Origin: AC-32 sp045806105
Lineage (GTDB): Bacteria; Actinomycetota; Thermoleophilia; Gaiellales; Gaiellaceae
Assembly (NCBI GenBank): GCA_045806105.1
Contig: JBJMJY010000072.1
Span: 1 to 64,000, forward strand
Reading direction: 5' to 3'
DNA: 64,000 bases
The notes beneath the pieces were generated by a model. It was not told the DNA's origin and did not search any database. It saw nothing but the letters and a program-made list of their open reading frames with translations. Position 1 is the stretch's first letter. Every line of letters begins with the position of its first letter. This document shows positions 1-7,914 of the stretch, in pieces. The position numbers and the translations under genes were made by a program.

Positions 1-1683
1 GAGATCACCTCGTGGGACGACATGCCCGACGAGCTCAAGCCGGTTCTGGCACGCGAGATGGAGGTGTACGCAGGGTTCCTCGAGCACACCGACCATCAGG
101 TGGGGAGGTTGATCGACCCACTGCAGGATCTTGAGATCCTCGAGCGGCAGAGCGAGCTTGGGGTCGTGCCGCCGGAGGCGGAGCTGACTGCGCGGCACGA
201 GGAGATCCCAGCCTGGGAGGACATGCCCGACGAGCTCAAACCGGTGCTCGCCCGCCAGATGGAGGTCTACGCCGGCTTCCTCGAGCACACCGACCACCAC
301 GTCGGCCGGCTGGTCGACGCGCTCGCGGATCTCGGCGTCCTCGAGGACACCCTCGTCTACTACATCATCGGCGATAACGGCGCGTCCGCCGAGGGCACGA
401 TCAACGGAAGCTTCAACGAAATGTTCGTCTTCAACGGCGCCGCCGCGCTCGAGACGCCCGAATTCGTGGCGTCTCGCATCGACGAGCTGGGCACACCGAC
501 GTCCTACAATCACTTCGCAGTCGGCTGGGCGCACGCGATGGACACGCCCTACCAGTGGACGAAGCAGGTGGCCTCGCACTGGGGCGGCACGCGTAACGGC
601 ACCGTCGTGCATTGGCCGCGCGGATTCACGGCCCGTGGCGAATTGCGAACGCAGTTCCACCATGTGATCGATGTCGCCCCGACCGTGCTCGAGGCTGCAG
701 GACTTCCGCACCCGACCACCGTCGACGGCGTCGACCAGCATCCGATCGAGGGCGTGAGCATGGCGTACTCGTTCGACCGTGCAGACGAGCCCGATCGCCG
801 CGACACCCAGTACTTCGAGATGTTCTGCAACCGCGGCATCTACCACCAGGGCTGGACTGCGGTCACCCGCCACTCGACGCCCTGGGTGATGGGGCAGCCT
901 CTGCCGCCATTCGACGACGACGTCTGGGAGCTTTACGAACCGGGCGACTGGAGCCAGGCCCACGACCTGGCAATCGAGATGCCGGAGAAGCTGGCCGAGC
1001 TGCAGCAGCTGTGGCTCGAAGAGGCCCGCAAGCACAATGTGCTCCCGCTCGACGACCGCCGCATCGAGCGATTCAACGCCGAGCTCGTCGGGCGGCCGGA
1101 GCTCGTGAAGGGAAACTCGCAGCTCCTGTTCGGCGGCATGGGCCGCCTCACCGAGAGCAGCCTCCTCAGCATCAAGAACAAATCTCATGCGGTCACGGCG
1201 GAGATCGCAGTGCCGGAGGCGGGGGCCGAGGGGGTGATCCTCGCCCAGGGCGGCGCCTTCGGCGGCTGGAGCCTGTACGCAAAGGACGGACGTCCGAGGT
1301 ACTGCTACAACCTTCTCGGCCTGCAGCACTTCAAGATCGAGGCCGACGCCACGATCCCGCCCGGGACGCACCAGGTGCGGATGGAATTCGCCTACGACGG
1401 CGGCGGCCCCGGCAAGGGCGGCACCGTCAACCTCTACCTCGACGGCGACCAGGTGGGTGAGGGGCGCGTCGAGGCGACGGTGCCGCTGATCTTCTCAGCG
1501 GACGAGACCGCCGACGTCGGGCGCGATACCGCCTCCCCGGTCAGCGACGATTACGAGGGCGAGAGCAGCGTCTTCACCGGCACGGTCAACTGGGTGCAGA
1601 TCGACCTCGGCGAGGACGCCGAGGACGTCGACCACCTGATCATGCCCGAAGAGCGCCTGCGCGTCGCGATGGCGCGCCAGTAG
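1..1683 (+). CDS. Sulfatase (arylsulfatase family), 5'-truncated by window edge
   Basis: C-terminal part of a sulfatase of the alkaline-phosphatase superfamily, which hydrolyses sulfate esters. The frame is open at base 1, so the start and the Cys/Ser that becomes formylglycine lie outside the window. Visible family landmarks are GDNG (bases 370-381) followed by the ASAEG run, the WTKQVASHWGG segment (about 556-588) carrying the conserved Lys and His, and a beta-rich C-terminal domain from about base 1090. Bases 1-144 and 202-345 encode the same segment (MPDELKPVLAR, FLEHTDH), an in-frame duplication of one 67-residue unit. A ribosome site for the next gene follows the stop directly, so the two are probably co-transcribed. 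The family call is firm; the substrate is unknown. Confidence 0.9.
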   Translation, partial: EITSWDDMPDELKPVLAREMEVYAGFLEHTDHQVGRLIDPLQDLEILERQSELGVVPPEAELTARHEEIPAWEDMPDELKPVLARQMEVYAGFLEHTDHHVGRLVDALADLGVLEDTLVYYIIGDNGASAEGTINGSFNEMFVFNGAAALETPEFVASRIDELGTPTSYNHFAVGWAHAMDTPYQWTKQVASHWGGTRNGTVVHWPRGFTARGELRTQFHHVIDVAPTVLEAAGLPHPTTVDGVDQHPIEGVSMAYSFDRADEPDRRDTQYFEMFCNRGIYHQGWTAVTRHSTPWVMGQPLPPFDDDVWELYEPGDWSQAHDLAIEMPEKLAELQQLWLEEARKHNVLPLDDRRIERFNAELVGRPELVKGNSQLLFGGMGRLTESSLLSIKNKSHAVTAEIAVPEAGAEGVILAQGGAFGGWSLYAKDGRPRYCYNLLGLQHFKIEADATIPPGTHQVRMEFAYDGGGPGKGGTVNLYLDGDQVGEGRVEATVPLIFSADETADVGRDTASPVSDDYEGESSVFTGTVNWVQIDLGEDAEDVDHLIMPEERLRVAMARQ

Positions 1684-1698
1684 CGAAAGGAGAATGAG

Positions 1699-2178
1699 AT
1701 GGCAGCAACTGAGACGGTAATGACAGACAGATCTCTCGATGAACTCGGTCCGGTCGACTACCTCGTGGTCGAGTTTCCAGCGGGGGCGAGCAACTTCACC
1801 GGCGAGATGGCGAAAGAGCTGCTCGCGCTGGTCGACTCCGGAACCATCCGCGTGATCGACGTACTGATCCTGACCAAGAACGAGCACGGTTCCGTCGAGC
1901 CGATGGAGCTCTCCGACATCGGCGAGCTCGGAGAGCTAGAAGCAGTCGAGGCGCAGCTGGCTGACCTGTTGGCCGAGGAAGACGTCGTGAACCTCGCGGC
2001 TGCCATGGAGCCCGGAAGCACGGCCGGCGTGCTCATCTGGGAGAACCTGTGGGCTGCGCCATTCGCATCGGCGGCGCGACGTTCGGGTGGCCAGCTGATC
2101 GCCAACGGACGGATTCCCATTCAAGCGATCATCGCCTCCATCGAGGCCGATGAAGCAGCCGCGACCGAAGGAGAATGA
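1699..2178 (+). CDS. DUF6325 family protein
   Basis: A 159-residue acidic protein with the DUF6325 layout: an N-terminal GPVDYLVVEFP strand, a segment predicted to regulate or bind (IRVIDVLILTKN), and a C-terminal stretch ending in IPIQAI. No catalytic motif or membrane segment is visible. Family members are usually annotated as of unknown function and often sit beside short SHOCT or Arg/Ala-rich proteins, which fits the next small gene. The ATG at 1699 has a strong site (AAAGGAG) eight bases upstream. It lies 15 bases after the sulfatase stop and is probably in the same transcript. Confidence 0.8.
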   Translation: MAATETVMTDRSLDELGPVDYLVVEFPAGASNFTGEMAKELLALVDSGTIRVIDVLILTKNEHGSVEPMELSDIGELGELEAVEAQLADLLAEEDVVNLAAAMEPGSTAGVLIWENLWAAPFASAARRSGGQLIANGRIPIQAIIASIEADEAAATEGE

Positions 2179-2179
2179 A

Positions 2180-2347
2180 ATGCCTCTGAGAGCAGCACGC
2201 GTCGGCAGAGTCGGTGTCATCGGCCATCCGGTCGCGAAAACCGCGGTGGTGGCCAGGGCCGTCACGCCCGGCCCAGCGCCGGTAGCAAGGACCGCAGTGG
2301 TGGCCGCGGCCGTTACACCTGGACGGGGTCGCCGCCGGCGAATCTAA
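2180..2347 (+). CDS. Small Arg/Ala/Val-rich protein with internal repeat
   Basis: A 55-residue basic protein. The start chosen is the ATG at 2180, because GAAGGAG lies seven bases upstream; an in-frame ATG at 2150 inside the previous gene lacks such a site. The sequence contains two copies of a motif of the form VAxTAVVAxAVTPG and ends in RGRRRRI. It overlaps no other gene and follows the DUF6325 gene by one base, with the same style of ribosome site. Short proteins like this commonly follow DUF6325 genes, and I infer they form a pair. No function can be assigned. Confidence 0.55.
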   Translation: MPLRAARVGRVGVIGHPVAKTAVVARAVTPGPAPVARTAVVAAAVTPGRGRRRRI

Positions 2348-2390
2348 CGCTGCCTCGTGCCGCGAGCTCGCCGTTTGAGCGTTCGGCGGC

Positions 2391-2903
2391 TCAGTCGCTG
2401 GTCATTTGGTCGATGCAGACCGTCATCGCAAGGACGAGTGCGTCGTCCTCGCCCGGGGCGATCTCGATCCCATAGGTGTCCCTGATCCGGAACCAGCGCT
2501 TCGAGACCTCGGCCACCCTGTCACCGCCGCGCTCGATCTTGTACTCGTGGTCGACGACGTTCCCTTTGGCCTCCATGTCCTCACCGCCGTCAACGCTGAT
2601 GGAGAAGCGGTCGCGCAACGGGCTGATCATGGCCTTCTTGATCGTCGCCACGGTCTGGCCGTCGCGCTCGACCTCCATCGTGTCGCGGACGCGCAGCTTC
2701 TTCTCCTGGACTGAAAAGAGCTCGGCGCCGGAGGTGTCCTCGAGCACGAGCGTGTCCCGGACGCGCAGTGCCTTTCCGTCGACCTTGAACGCTCGCTCGT
2801 CCTCCTCGTTCTCGATCCAGTAATCGTCGCCGATCGAGAACAGCTTCTCGCGCATCCGGTACTTCGTCCCGCCGTCGTCGCGGCGGCCGCGTAGCAGCGG
2901 CAT
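2391..2903 (-). CDS. LURP-one-related (YxjI-type) protein
   Basis: A 170-residue protein of the LURP-one-related/YxjI beta-barrel fold. Features seen: KYRMREKLFSIGDDYWIEN at the N-terminus, then repeated short strands ending in RVRDT or RIRDT (FKVDGKALRVRDT, VQEKKLRVRDT, KRWFRIRDT). These are the repeating units of the barrel in this family. The ATG at 2903 has AGGAGGA a few bases upstream. In-frame codons upstream are out of character and were not used. The fold resembles phospholipid scramblases and Tubby; the bacterial role is not established. The gene stands 53 bases downstream of the antiporter gene on the same strand. Confidence 0.8.
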   Translation of the reverse strand: MPLLRGRRDDGGTKYRMREKLFSIGDDYWIENEEDERAFKVDGKALRVRDTLVLEDTSGAELFSVQEKKLRVRDTMEVERDGQTVATIKKAMISPLRDRFSISVDGGEDMEAKGNVVDHEYKIERGGDRVAEVSKRWFRIRDTYGIEIAPGEDDALVLAMTVCIDQMTSD

Positions 2904-2956
2904 TTCCTCCTCCTTGTCGGTTGGCGAATCCTCGTTTCGGACGTTTGCAAATCCAA

Positions 2957-4282
2957 CTAGCCCGCCGGCTCGGTGGAGGCGTTCTCGATCTCTCGATCGG
3001 CGTGCCGCAGCCCGGCCGCCCACCGGTGCGGCCGCTGCTGCGGAGCCGGGACGGCTTCGAACGCGGGCACGGCATGGCGCGGGTGGGCCGCGAACCAGGC
3101 TGCGTAACGCCGGGCGAGCGGCGTGGCGCTCACGCCGTGCAGGAGCACCGAGAGCGCGACGGTGAGGAAGATCGTGTTCAACAAGACCGACTCGTGCGCG
3201 AGGTTGGCATCCTCGACCAGGATCACGGCGAAGACGATCGACGCCAGTCCCCGCGGTCCGAACCAGCCGAGGAAGGCGACCGTCGGCGGCCTCGCGCCCG
3301 ACGCGAGCATTGCCAGGGCGACGGGAACCATCCTGACGACAGTCAAGCTCAGGAGTGCATAGAGAACGACAGCGCCCGAGAGGTCGTGGAGCACCGGTAC
3401 GAGCATGACAGCGGCGAAGAGAACGAACGTGACCGCACCGAGCAGGCCGCCGGTCTCCTCGAGGAAGAGCGTCACCTCGCCTCCGACCTCGCCACGCAAC
3501 GCTCCGAAGACGGCGCCGCCGACGAAGGCGGCGATGAACCCGCTGCCGCCCATCCAGACGGCCAGTCCGTACGCGAGCGCAGCCCCTGCGACCGGAACGA
3601 CCTGCAACCAGATCGGATCGACGAGTCGTCGCGCGACGCCCAGCCTGACCACGGCCGCTGCCCCGAACCCCGCAAGCACTCCTCCAATGATCCCGTAGCC
3701 GATCTCCTCGAGGACGAGGTGCACCGCGGCGCCGTGTCCGATCGCCCCCTCGTGCGCCTCGGCAATCGCGATCGCGATCAGAAGCAACGGGACACAGATG
3801 CCGTCGTTGAGCCCGCTCTCGACGTTGAGGCCCTGGCGGATGCGCGAGGGAATCCGGGGGTCGGTGACGACTGCCTGCCCGAGCGCAGCGTCCGTCGGTG
3901 CGAGGACGATCGCAAGCAGCACGGCCTCGATGAACGCGAGCTGTCCGAACACGGCGACACCCGCGAGAGCGCCGGCCACGATCGTGAGCGGCAGCCCGAT
4001 CCCGAGCAGGCGAAGGGGCACGACGTATTGTCGGCGAAGCGCTGCGAGCTCGATCCGCGATGCGTCCGAGAAGAGCACGACCGTCAGCGTTGCCTCGGCG
4101 ACCCAGCGGACGGATTCGCTACGGATCGTCGGGTCAAGCCAACCCAGAACGTCCGTGCTGGCGATGATGCCGCCGGCGACGAACACCATCGCCGGGGTGA
4201 TCACGGACCCCAAGAGCCGTCGCGAGACCGCCGCGTACGCGAGCACGAGAAGTGCAATCGCGACCAGACCCGAGCCGCCCAA
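2957..4282 (-). CDS. Cation:proton antiporter (CPA family)
   Basis: A 441-residue integral membrane antiporter that would exchange protons for Na+ or K+. About a dozen hydrophobic segments are visible from residue 4 on. The acidic exchange region is seen as VLAPTDAALGQAVV (family Asp in a TD pair) followed by GLNVESGLNDGICVPLLL, and GWFGPRGLASIVF marks the later conserved helix. The C-terminus is short and hydrophilic. The start is TTG at 4282 with GGAG upstream; no better ATG is available. The 4327-4538 remnant lies upstream on the same strand. The ion specificity cannot be read from the sequence. Confidence 0.88.
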   Translation of the reverse strand: MGGSGLVAIALLVLAYAAVSRRLLGSVITPAMVFVAGGIIASTDVLGWLDPTIRSESVRWVAEATLTVVLFSDASRIELAALRRQYVVPLRLLGIGLPLTIVAGALAGVAVFGQLAFIEAVLLAIVLAPTDAALGQAVVTDPRIPSRIRQGLNVESGLNDGICVPLLLIAIAIAEAHEGAIGHGAAVHLVLEEIGYGIIGGVLAGFGAAAVVRLGVARRLVDPIWLQVVPVAGAALAYGLAVWMGGSGFIAAFVGGAVFGALRGEVGGEVTLFLEETGGLLGAVTFVLFAAVMLVPVLHDLSGAVVLYALLSLTVVRMVPVALAMLASGARPPTVAFLGWFGPRGLASIVFAVILVEDANLAHESVLLNTIFLTVALSVLLHGVSATPLARRYAAWFAAHPRHAVPAFEAVPAPQQRPHRWAAGLRHADREIENASTEPAG

Positions 4283-4326
4283 CCCTCACGCTCCGCCGGG
4301 GAGAACCACGCCGAGTTCAGCGGTCC

Positions 4327-4538
4327 TCAAGGGCCGCGAACGACCGTGACGAAATCGCCGAGAGCCCATTCGTGGAGGAAATCCTCGCCCTCGCCCACGC
4401 GTACCTTGCACGGACGATCGTCGGCGTGCGCTCGATGTCTCGCACGAGCTTCGCCTCGACAGCCCCGTCTTCGCCGGGAAGATGAAGCACGACCACGTCG
4501 CCGATCTCAAGTCGTTGAGCCGGCACCTCGATCGCCAC
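4327..4538 (-). pseudogene. Small conserved protein, frameshifted by one base
   Basis: Read from GTG 4538, the protein starts MAIEVPAQRLEIGDVVVLHLPGED and runs to IERTPTIV. At about base 4383 the conserved-looking sequence jumps to the next frame (VRVGEGEDFLHEWALGDF, ending VVRGP) and stops at TGA 4327-4329. Adding one base in the GTGCAAGG run would give a continuous product of about 70 residues. Such short proteins (beta-rich, with a terminal HEW...VVRG segment) occur in actinobacteria with no named function, as far as I recall. It is either a true single-base deletion or a sequence error. Confidence 0.55.
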
Positions 4539-4872
4539 CCGCCAATCCTAGATGCTCCCATTAGCAGCAGCGGGATCTGAACGATGTCCGCCGTGTCTTC
4601 AGCTGGGTCGGACGATGCAGCGGAAGCCGATATGGCTCATCCCGCGCCGAGTCGGTCGTCTACGACCTAGAGGGCCGAGGCGGAGCGCTACCACTCCACG
4701 CGGCGAGAACGTCTGGCTTAACGTCGCCCCGCCACTTGGGAACAGGTATCTCGGAAACAACGCGACCGCCAGAGGTCATCGACCTCGCCACCGACATCCT
4801 CGCTCGCCTGGGCTGGGGCTCCCAACACGCATCGCCGCACCGCGTCGACGAACCAACCGACGCCGTGCCCCA
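4539..4872. other. Non-coding gap
   Basis: About 330 bases between the frameshifted small gene and the DUF6157 gene. Reading both strands gives only short frames without a ribosome site or a recognisable protein. No repeat, hairpin or RNA gene was seen. It may be decayed coding sequence, given the broken genes on both sides, but nothing in it could be matched to a family. Confidence 0.5.
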
Positions 4873-5274
4873 TTACGCGCGCGTGGATCGAAACGCTTTC
4901 ACTTTGGTGGTGCGTGGATCCTTCAGTAGTCGCTTGTACTCGGGCGATTCAACAGCGATCAGCGCGATTTTGCCTTCGCCGTTGTTGTGAATGCCCCACC
5001 CGTAGCGCTTTGCCAACGCCGACACGCGAAGGTGCGGGTGGCCCTTGCTCAGGAACTTCTGGCGTTCTTTAGGCCAGCTGGCCTTCGGGATCTCGTGGAG
5101 GACGGCGTACACCTCAAATGCGATGTCTTCTTCGGTGTACGTGTACGGATCCTTGAGGAGCAGCTCGTACTCGACCACTGCCTTCGTCTTGTTGCCACCT
5201 CTTGCTTGCGGTACTTGACCTTTCGCAGCCGGACAGTCATCGGCGACCTCGATCAGCGTGTCGTAGTAGTTCAT
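4873..5274 (-). CDS. DUF6157 family protein
   Basis: A 133-residue protein matching the DUF6157 pattern closely: MNYYDTLIEVADDCPA at the N-terminus, then YELLLKDPYTYTEEDIAFEVYA in the middle, and HPHLRVSALAKRYGWGIHNNGEGKIAL toward the end. Length is typical of the family, and no part appears to be missing. The function of DUF6157 proteins is not known. The ATG at 5274 begins the conserved N-terminus, so the start is secure. The decayed reductase fragment ends seven bases upstream. Confidence 0.85.
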   Translation of the reverse strand: MNYYDTLIEVADDCPAAKGQVPQARGGNKTKAVVEYELLLKDPYTYTEEDIAFEVYAVLHEIPKASWPKERQKFLSKGHPHLRVSALAKRYGWGIHNNGEGKIALIAVESPEYKRLLKDPRTTKVKAFRSTRA

Positions 5275-5280
5275 GCGGCT

Positions 5281-5553
5281 TCAGTCTCCCCGAAGAGGCC
5301 GCTCGCCGGCTCCGAGCACGACCGGGTAGATCATCAGCCGCAGCTCGTCGACGAGGTCGTTCTCGATCAGCGTGCGGACGAGCCGGACGCTGCCGGCGAC
5401 GACGATCTTCGCCGTCTAGCTCCTCCTTCACCTTCGAGACCTCCTGCATGACTCGCCCGCAAGCACCATCGAGTTGTTCCAGTCAGCATCCTTCAGAGTC
5501 CAGGACACGACGAACTTGGGCATGTCATTCAACCTGTCCGCCAATTCGCCGCT
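5281..5553 (-). pseudogene. Decayed dihydrofolate-reductase-like (RibD C-terminal) fragment
   Basis: Remnant of a YyaP/RibD-type dihydrofolate reductase family protein. Three pieces align in order with the C-terminal half of the family. The first is GELADRLNDMPKFVVSWTL with WNNSMVL, from about 5553. The second, in another frame, is MQEVSKVKEELDG from 5449. The third, back in the first frame, is KIVVAGSVRLVRTLIEND through LMIYPVVLGAGERPL, ending at TGA 5281-5283. The two shifts (near 5452 and 5410) compensate each other, but the first frame hits a stop at 5428. The whole N-terminal half with the cofactor and substrate sites is absent, so the gene is dead. Confidence 0.8.
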
Positions 5554-5763
5554 CCGTAGGGGGTCGACTTGGTAGCTCAGGGATGTCCTCGGGCAGCAAA
5601 CGGGCAGCAAACGCCTGAGATCGTCTCCGCTCAACGCTGCGGAACCAACTTCTGGGGCGACGGCGGGACCGGCGTGGATAGAGCGATCCCACACCGAACG
5701 TCGCCGCGGTCGCAAGCTCACGGTCCATTGCTGCGTACCGACGCTTGGTGCAGGCTTGCGGTT

Positions 5764-7140
5764 GTGGAAGTTCCGGACGTCCATTACGTGCGCAATGGGG
5801 GTGTGGCGCTCGCCTACCAGGTGTTTGGAGATGGGCCGGTCGAGCTCGTGTACGCACCGCAATGGATCAACAATCTCGAGGTCGCCTGGGGCAATCCGCT
5901 CTTCGCCCGGTTTCTGAATCGGCTCGCATCGTTTGCGCGGGTGGTGTTCGTCGACCGGCGCGGAATGGGGCTCTCGGATCGGCTCTCGGCGACAGACGCG
6001 CCGCCGCTGGAGACGTTGATGGAGGATCTTCGAGTCGTCATCGACTCGGCGGAGTTCAAGCGGCCCGTGCTCTTTGGCGGCTCGGACGCGGGCTGCATCT
6101 GCGCGCTCTTTGCGGCAACCCACCCCGATCTGACGTCTGCACTGATCGTGTACGGCCCGGAGGCTAGGGGGACTGCCAGCAGCGACTATCCGTGGGCGTG
6201 GACGGCGGAAGACTGGGAGGTCTATCTCGCCGAGATGGACGCCGGCTGGGGAACAGACGAGTACACGGGGAGAATGTTTGAGTGGACCGTGCCCTCGGCC
6301 AAGGCCGATCCCGAGCAGCGACGTTGGTGGCGGACGATGCACCGGCTGTCGGCGTCGCCGAGCTCGATGATCGCGATCGAGCGGATCTGGGCGGAACTCG
6401 ACATCCGCCCGGTGTTGCCGACGATCCAGGCGCCGACACTTGTCTTGCATCGCCGGGGCGATCCGGTCGAGAGCGTCGAGGCCGGCCGCGACTTCGCTCA
6501 GCGGATCCCCGGAGCGCGATTCGTGGAGCTCGCGGGCGACGACTGGCCTGTATGGGCGGGCGACCAAGGGGAGCTCTTCGATTCGATCGAGTCGTTTCTG
6601 CGTGGCATCCGCGAGGAGGAGGCCGAACTCGAGCGCGTTCTGGCGACCGTCCTCTTCACCGACATCGTCGGCTCGACTGAGCAGGCGACGGCCGTCGGCG
6701 ACCGCGCGTGGAGGGAGCTGCTCGAACGCCATCACACGGTCGTGCGGGCCATGCTCGGGCGTTATCGAGGTGTCGAGCAAGACATCGCCGGCGACGGCTT
6801 CTTCGCCACGTTCGACGGGCCCGCACGCGGGGTGAAGTGTGCGCAGGCGATCGTGGATGCGGTCCGGCCGCTCGAACTCGAAGTTCGGGCCGGCCTCCAC
6901 ACAGGCGAAGTCGGCACGACGGGGACGAAGGCTTCCGGGATCGCCGTGAACGTTGCGGCCCGCGTGGCCGCCCTCGCTGGGCCATCGGAGATCCTTGTCT
7001 CGCAGACCGTGAAGGACTTGGTCGCTGGATCGGGACTGGGATTCCGCGAGCGCGGCAGCCGCGAGCTCAAAGGCGTCGAAGGAGCCTGGCATCTGTACGC
7101 CGTTGCGGAATCCAGGCGCCGCGAGCCTGAGCCCTTCTAG
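5764..7140 (+). CDS. Alpha/beta hydrolase fused to class III nucleotide cyclase
   Basis: A 458-residue two-domain protein. Residues 10-280 form an alpha/beta-hydrolase domain (Ser107 in FGGSDAG). Residues 290-458 form a class III adenylyl/guanylyl cyclase catalytic domain with metal-binding Asp300 (LFTDIVGST) and Asp344 (AGDGFFATF), and the NVAARV segment with transition-state Asn and Arg. Two positions deviate. The Lys that normally selects purine is Asp340, and the place where the hydrolase His is expected holds Trp261 (GDDWPVWAGD). GTG 5764 begins the conserved VHYVRNGGVALAYQVFG; the frame stays open upstream but is unlike the family. No Shine-Dalgarno site is evident. Nucleotide product and hydrolase substrate are unknown. 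Confidence 0.85.
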   Translation: MEVPDVHYVRNGGVALAYQVFGDGPVELVYAPQWINNLEVAWGNPLFARFLNRLASFARVVFVDRRGMGLSDRLSATDAPPLETLMEDLRVVIDSAEFKRPVLFGGSDAGCICALFAATHPDLTSALIVYGPEARGTASSDYPWAWTAEDWEVYLAEMDAGWGTDEYTGRMFEWTVPSAKADPEQRRWWRTMHRLSASPSSMIAIERIWAELDIRPVLPTIQAPTLVLHRRGDPVESVEAGRDFAQRIPGARFVELAGDDWPVWAGDQGELFDSIESFLRGIREEEAELERVLATVLFTDIVGSTEQATAVGDRAWRELLERHHTVVRAMLGRYRGVEQDIAGDGFFATFDGPARGVKCAQAIVDAVRPLELEVRAGLHTGEVGTTGTKASGIAVNVAARVAALAGPSEILVSQTVKDLVAGSGLGFRERGSRELKGVEGAWHLYAVAESRRREPEPF

Positions 7141-7323
7141 ATCGCGACTATTCCGCCTTGACGCCCCGAGGCTCGGGTGACATGACGTGACGAAGTTGTG
7201 ATTGCGCTCGTCGGTAACACCCGTAAGCTGCTGAGGAGTAGGCTGTTAAGCGTCGCCTTGGTTGCGCGCTTCTCCTGAAGCCCGTTTTTTCGCAGCGGGG
7301 CATCGCTCCGGAAGGGAGCACTC

Positions 7324-7626
7324 ATGACGAACACGATTGCCCTGGTCCGCCACGCTGTGGCCGACTTCGACGCTTGGAAGAAGATGTACGACGACTTCGC
7401 GCCGATCCAAGCCGAGCACGGCGTACGCGGCCACCAGGTGCTGCGCTCGATCGAGAATCCCAACGACGTCATCGTCACCCACACATTCGATTCGCCCGAG
7501 ACCGCGCGTGCATTCTTCGCAATGCCCGAGCTGAAGGACGCGATGCGCGAGGGGGGCGTCGACGCTGACGCTGTTGAGATTTCCTACTTCAACGAGGTCG
7601 AAGCCGGCGCGCTGGTAGGCGTCTAG
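7324..7626 (+). CDS. Small ABM-like ferredoxin-fold protein
   Basis: A 100-residue protein whose pattern (TIALVRHAVADFDAWKKMYDDF, then HGVRGHQVLRS, then VIVTHTFDSPETARAFFAMPELKDAM) resembles antibiotic-biosynthesis-monooxygenase-like dimeric alpha/beta-barrel proteins, sometimes annotated as cyclases. No cofactor motif is visible. GGAAGGGAG lies seven bases before ATG 7324, so the start is secure. It stands alone between 180-290-base non-coding gaps. Confidence 0.7.
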   Translation: MTNTIALVRHAVADFDAWKKMYDDFAPIQAEHGVRGHQVLRSIENPNDVIVTHTFDSPETARAFFAMPELKDAMREGGVDADAVEISYFNEVEAGALVGV

Positions 7627-7914
7627 TCAGAGCGATCAGCCGGGCCGCGCTGCTCTCCAGGCGTGGTCCGGCTCATCGCTGAGGGTCTCACTCAAAAATC
7701 CGCGCGCGCGCCCGCGCCTCCCCGCTCGCGGCAGGGCCTCCGTGCTCGCGGCCTGCGCGGGCAACACGCCGTCCAGCTTGGATTGCTCGTCGAGCTCGAC
7801 GAGGGACAACTCGACGATCAAGGCCTGGCCACCAAGGTCCCCACCTGACGCTCGAGCCACAACGCGAATCCCGCCCCCATACCTGACTCCACGGCTCTTG
7901 AGAGACTGCCCACT

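Noticed and set aside
2921..4564. Long open frame on the plus strand opposite the antiporter
   Set aside because: Composition (Arg/Asp/His/Gln) is that of an antisense shadow; the minus strand has an intact membrane protein.
4736..4990. Plus-strand frame with VIDLATDILARLGWGS
   Set aside because: No ribosome site, no family recognised, and its second half runs over the conserved DUF6157 gene on the other strand.
7260..7310. T-run near the small ABM-like gene as a terminator
   Set aside because: The CCCGTTTTTTCGCAGCGGG stretch has only short arms and an order (T-run inside) unlike a terminator.
7628..7914. Short frames between the ABM-like and flavoprotein genes
   Set aside because: All frames are Arg/Ala/Ser shadow sequence with no start site; treated as non-coding.
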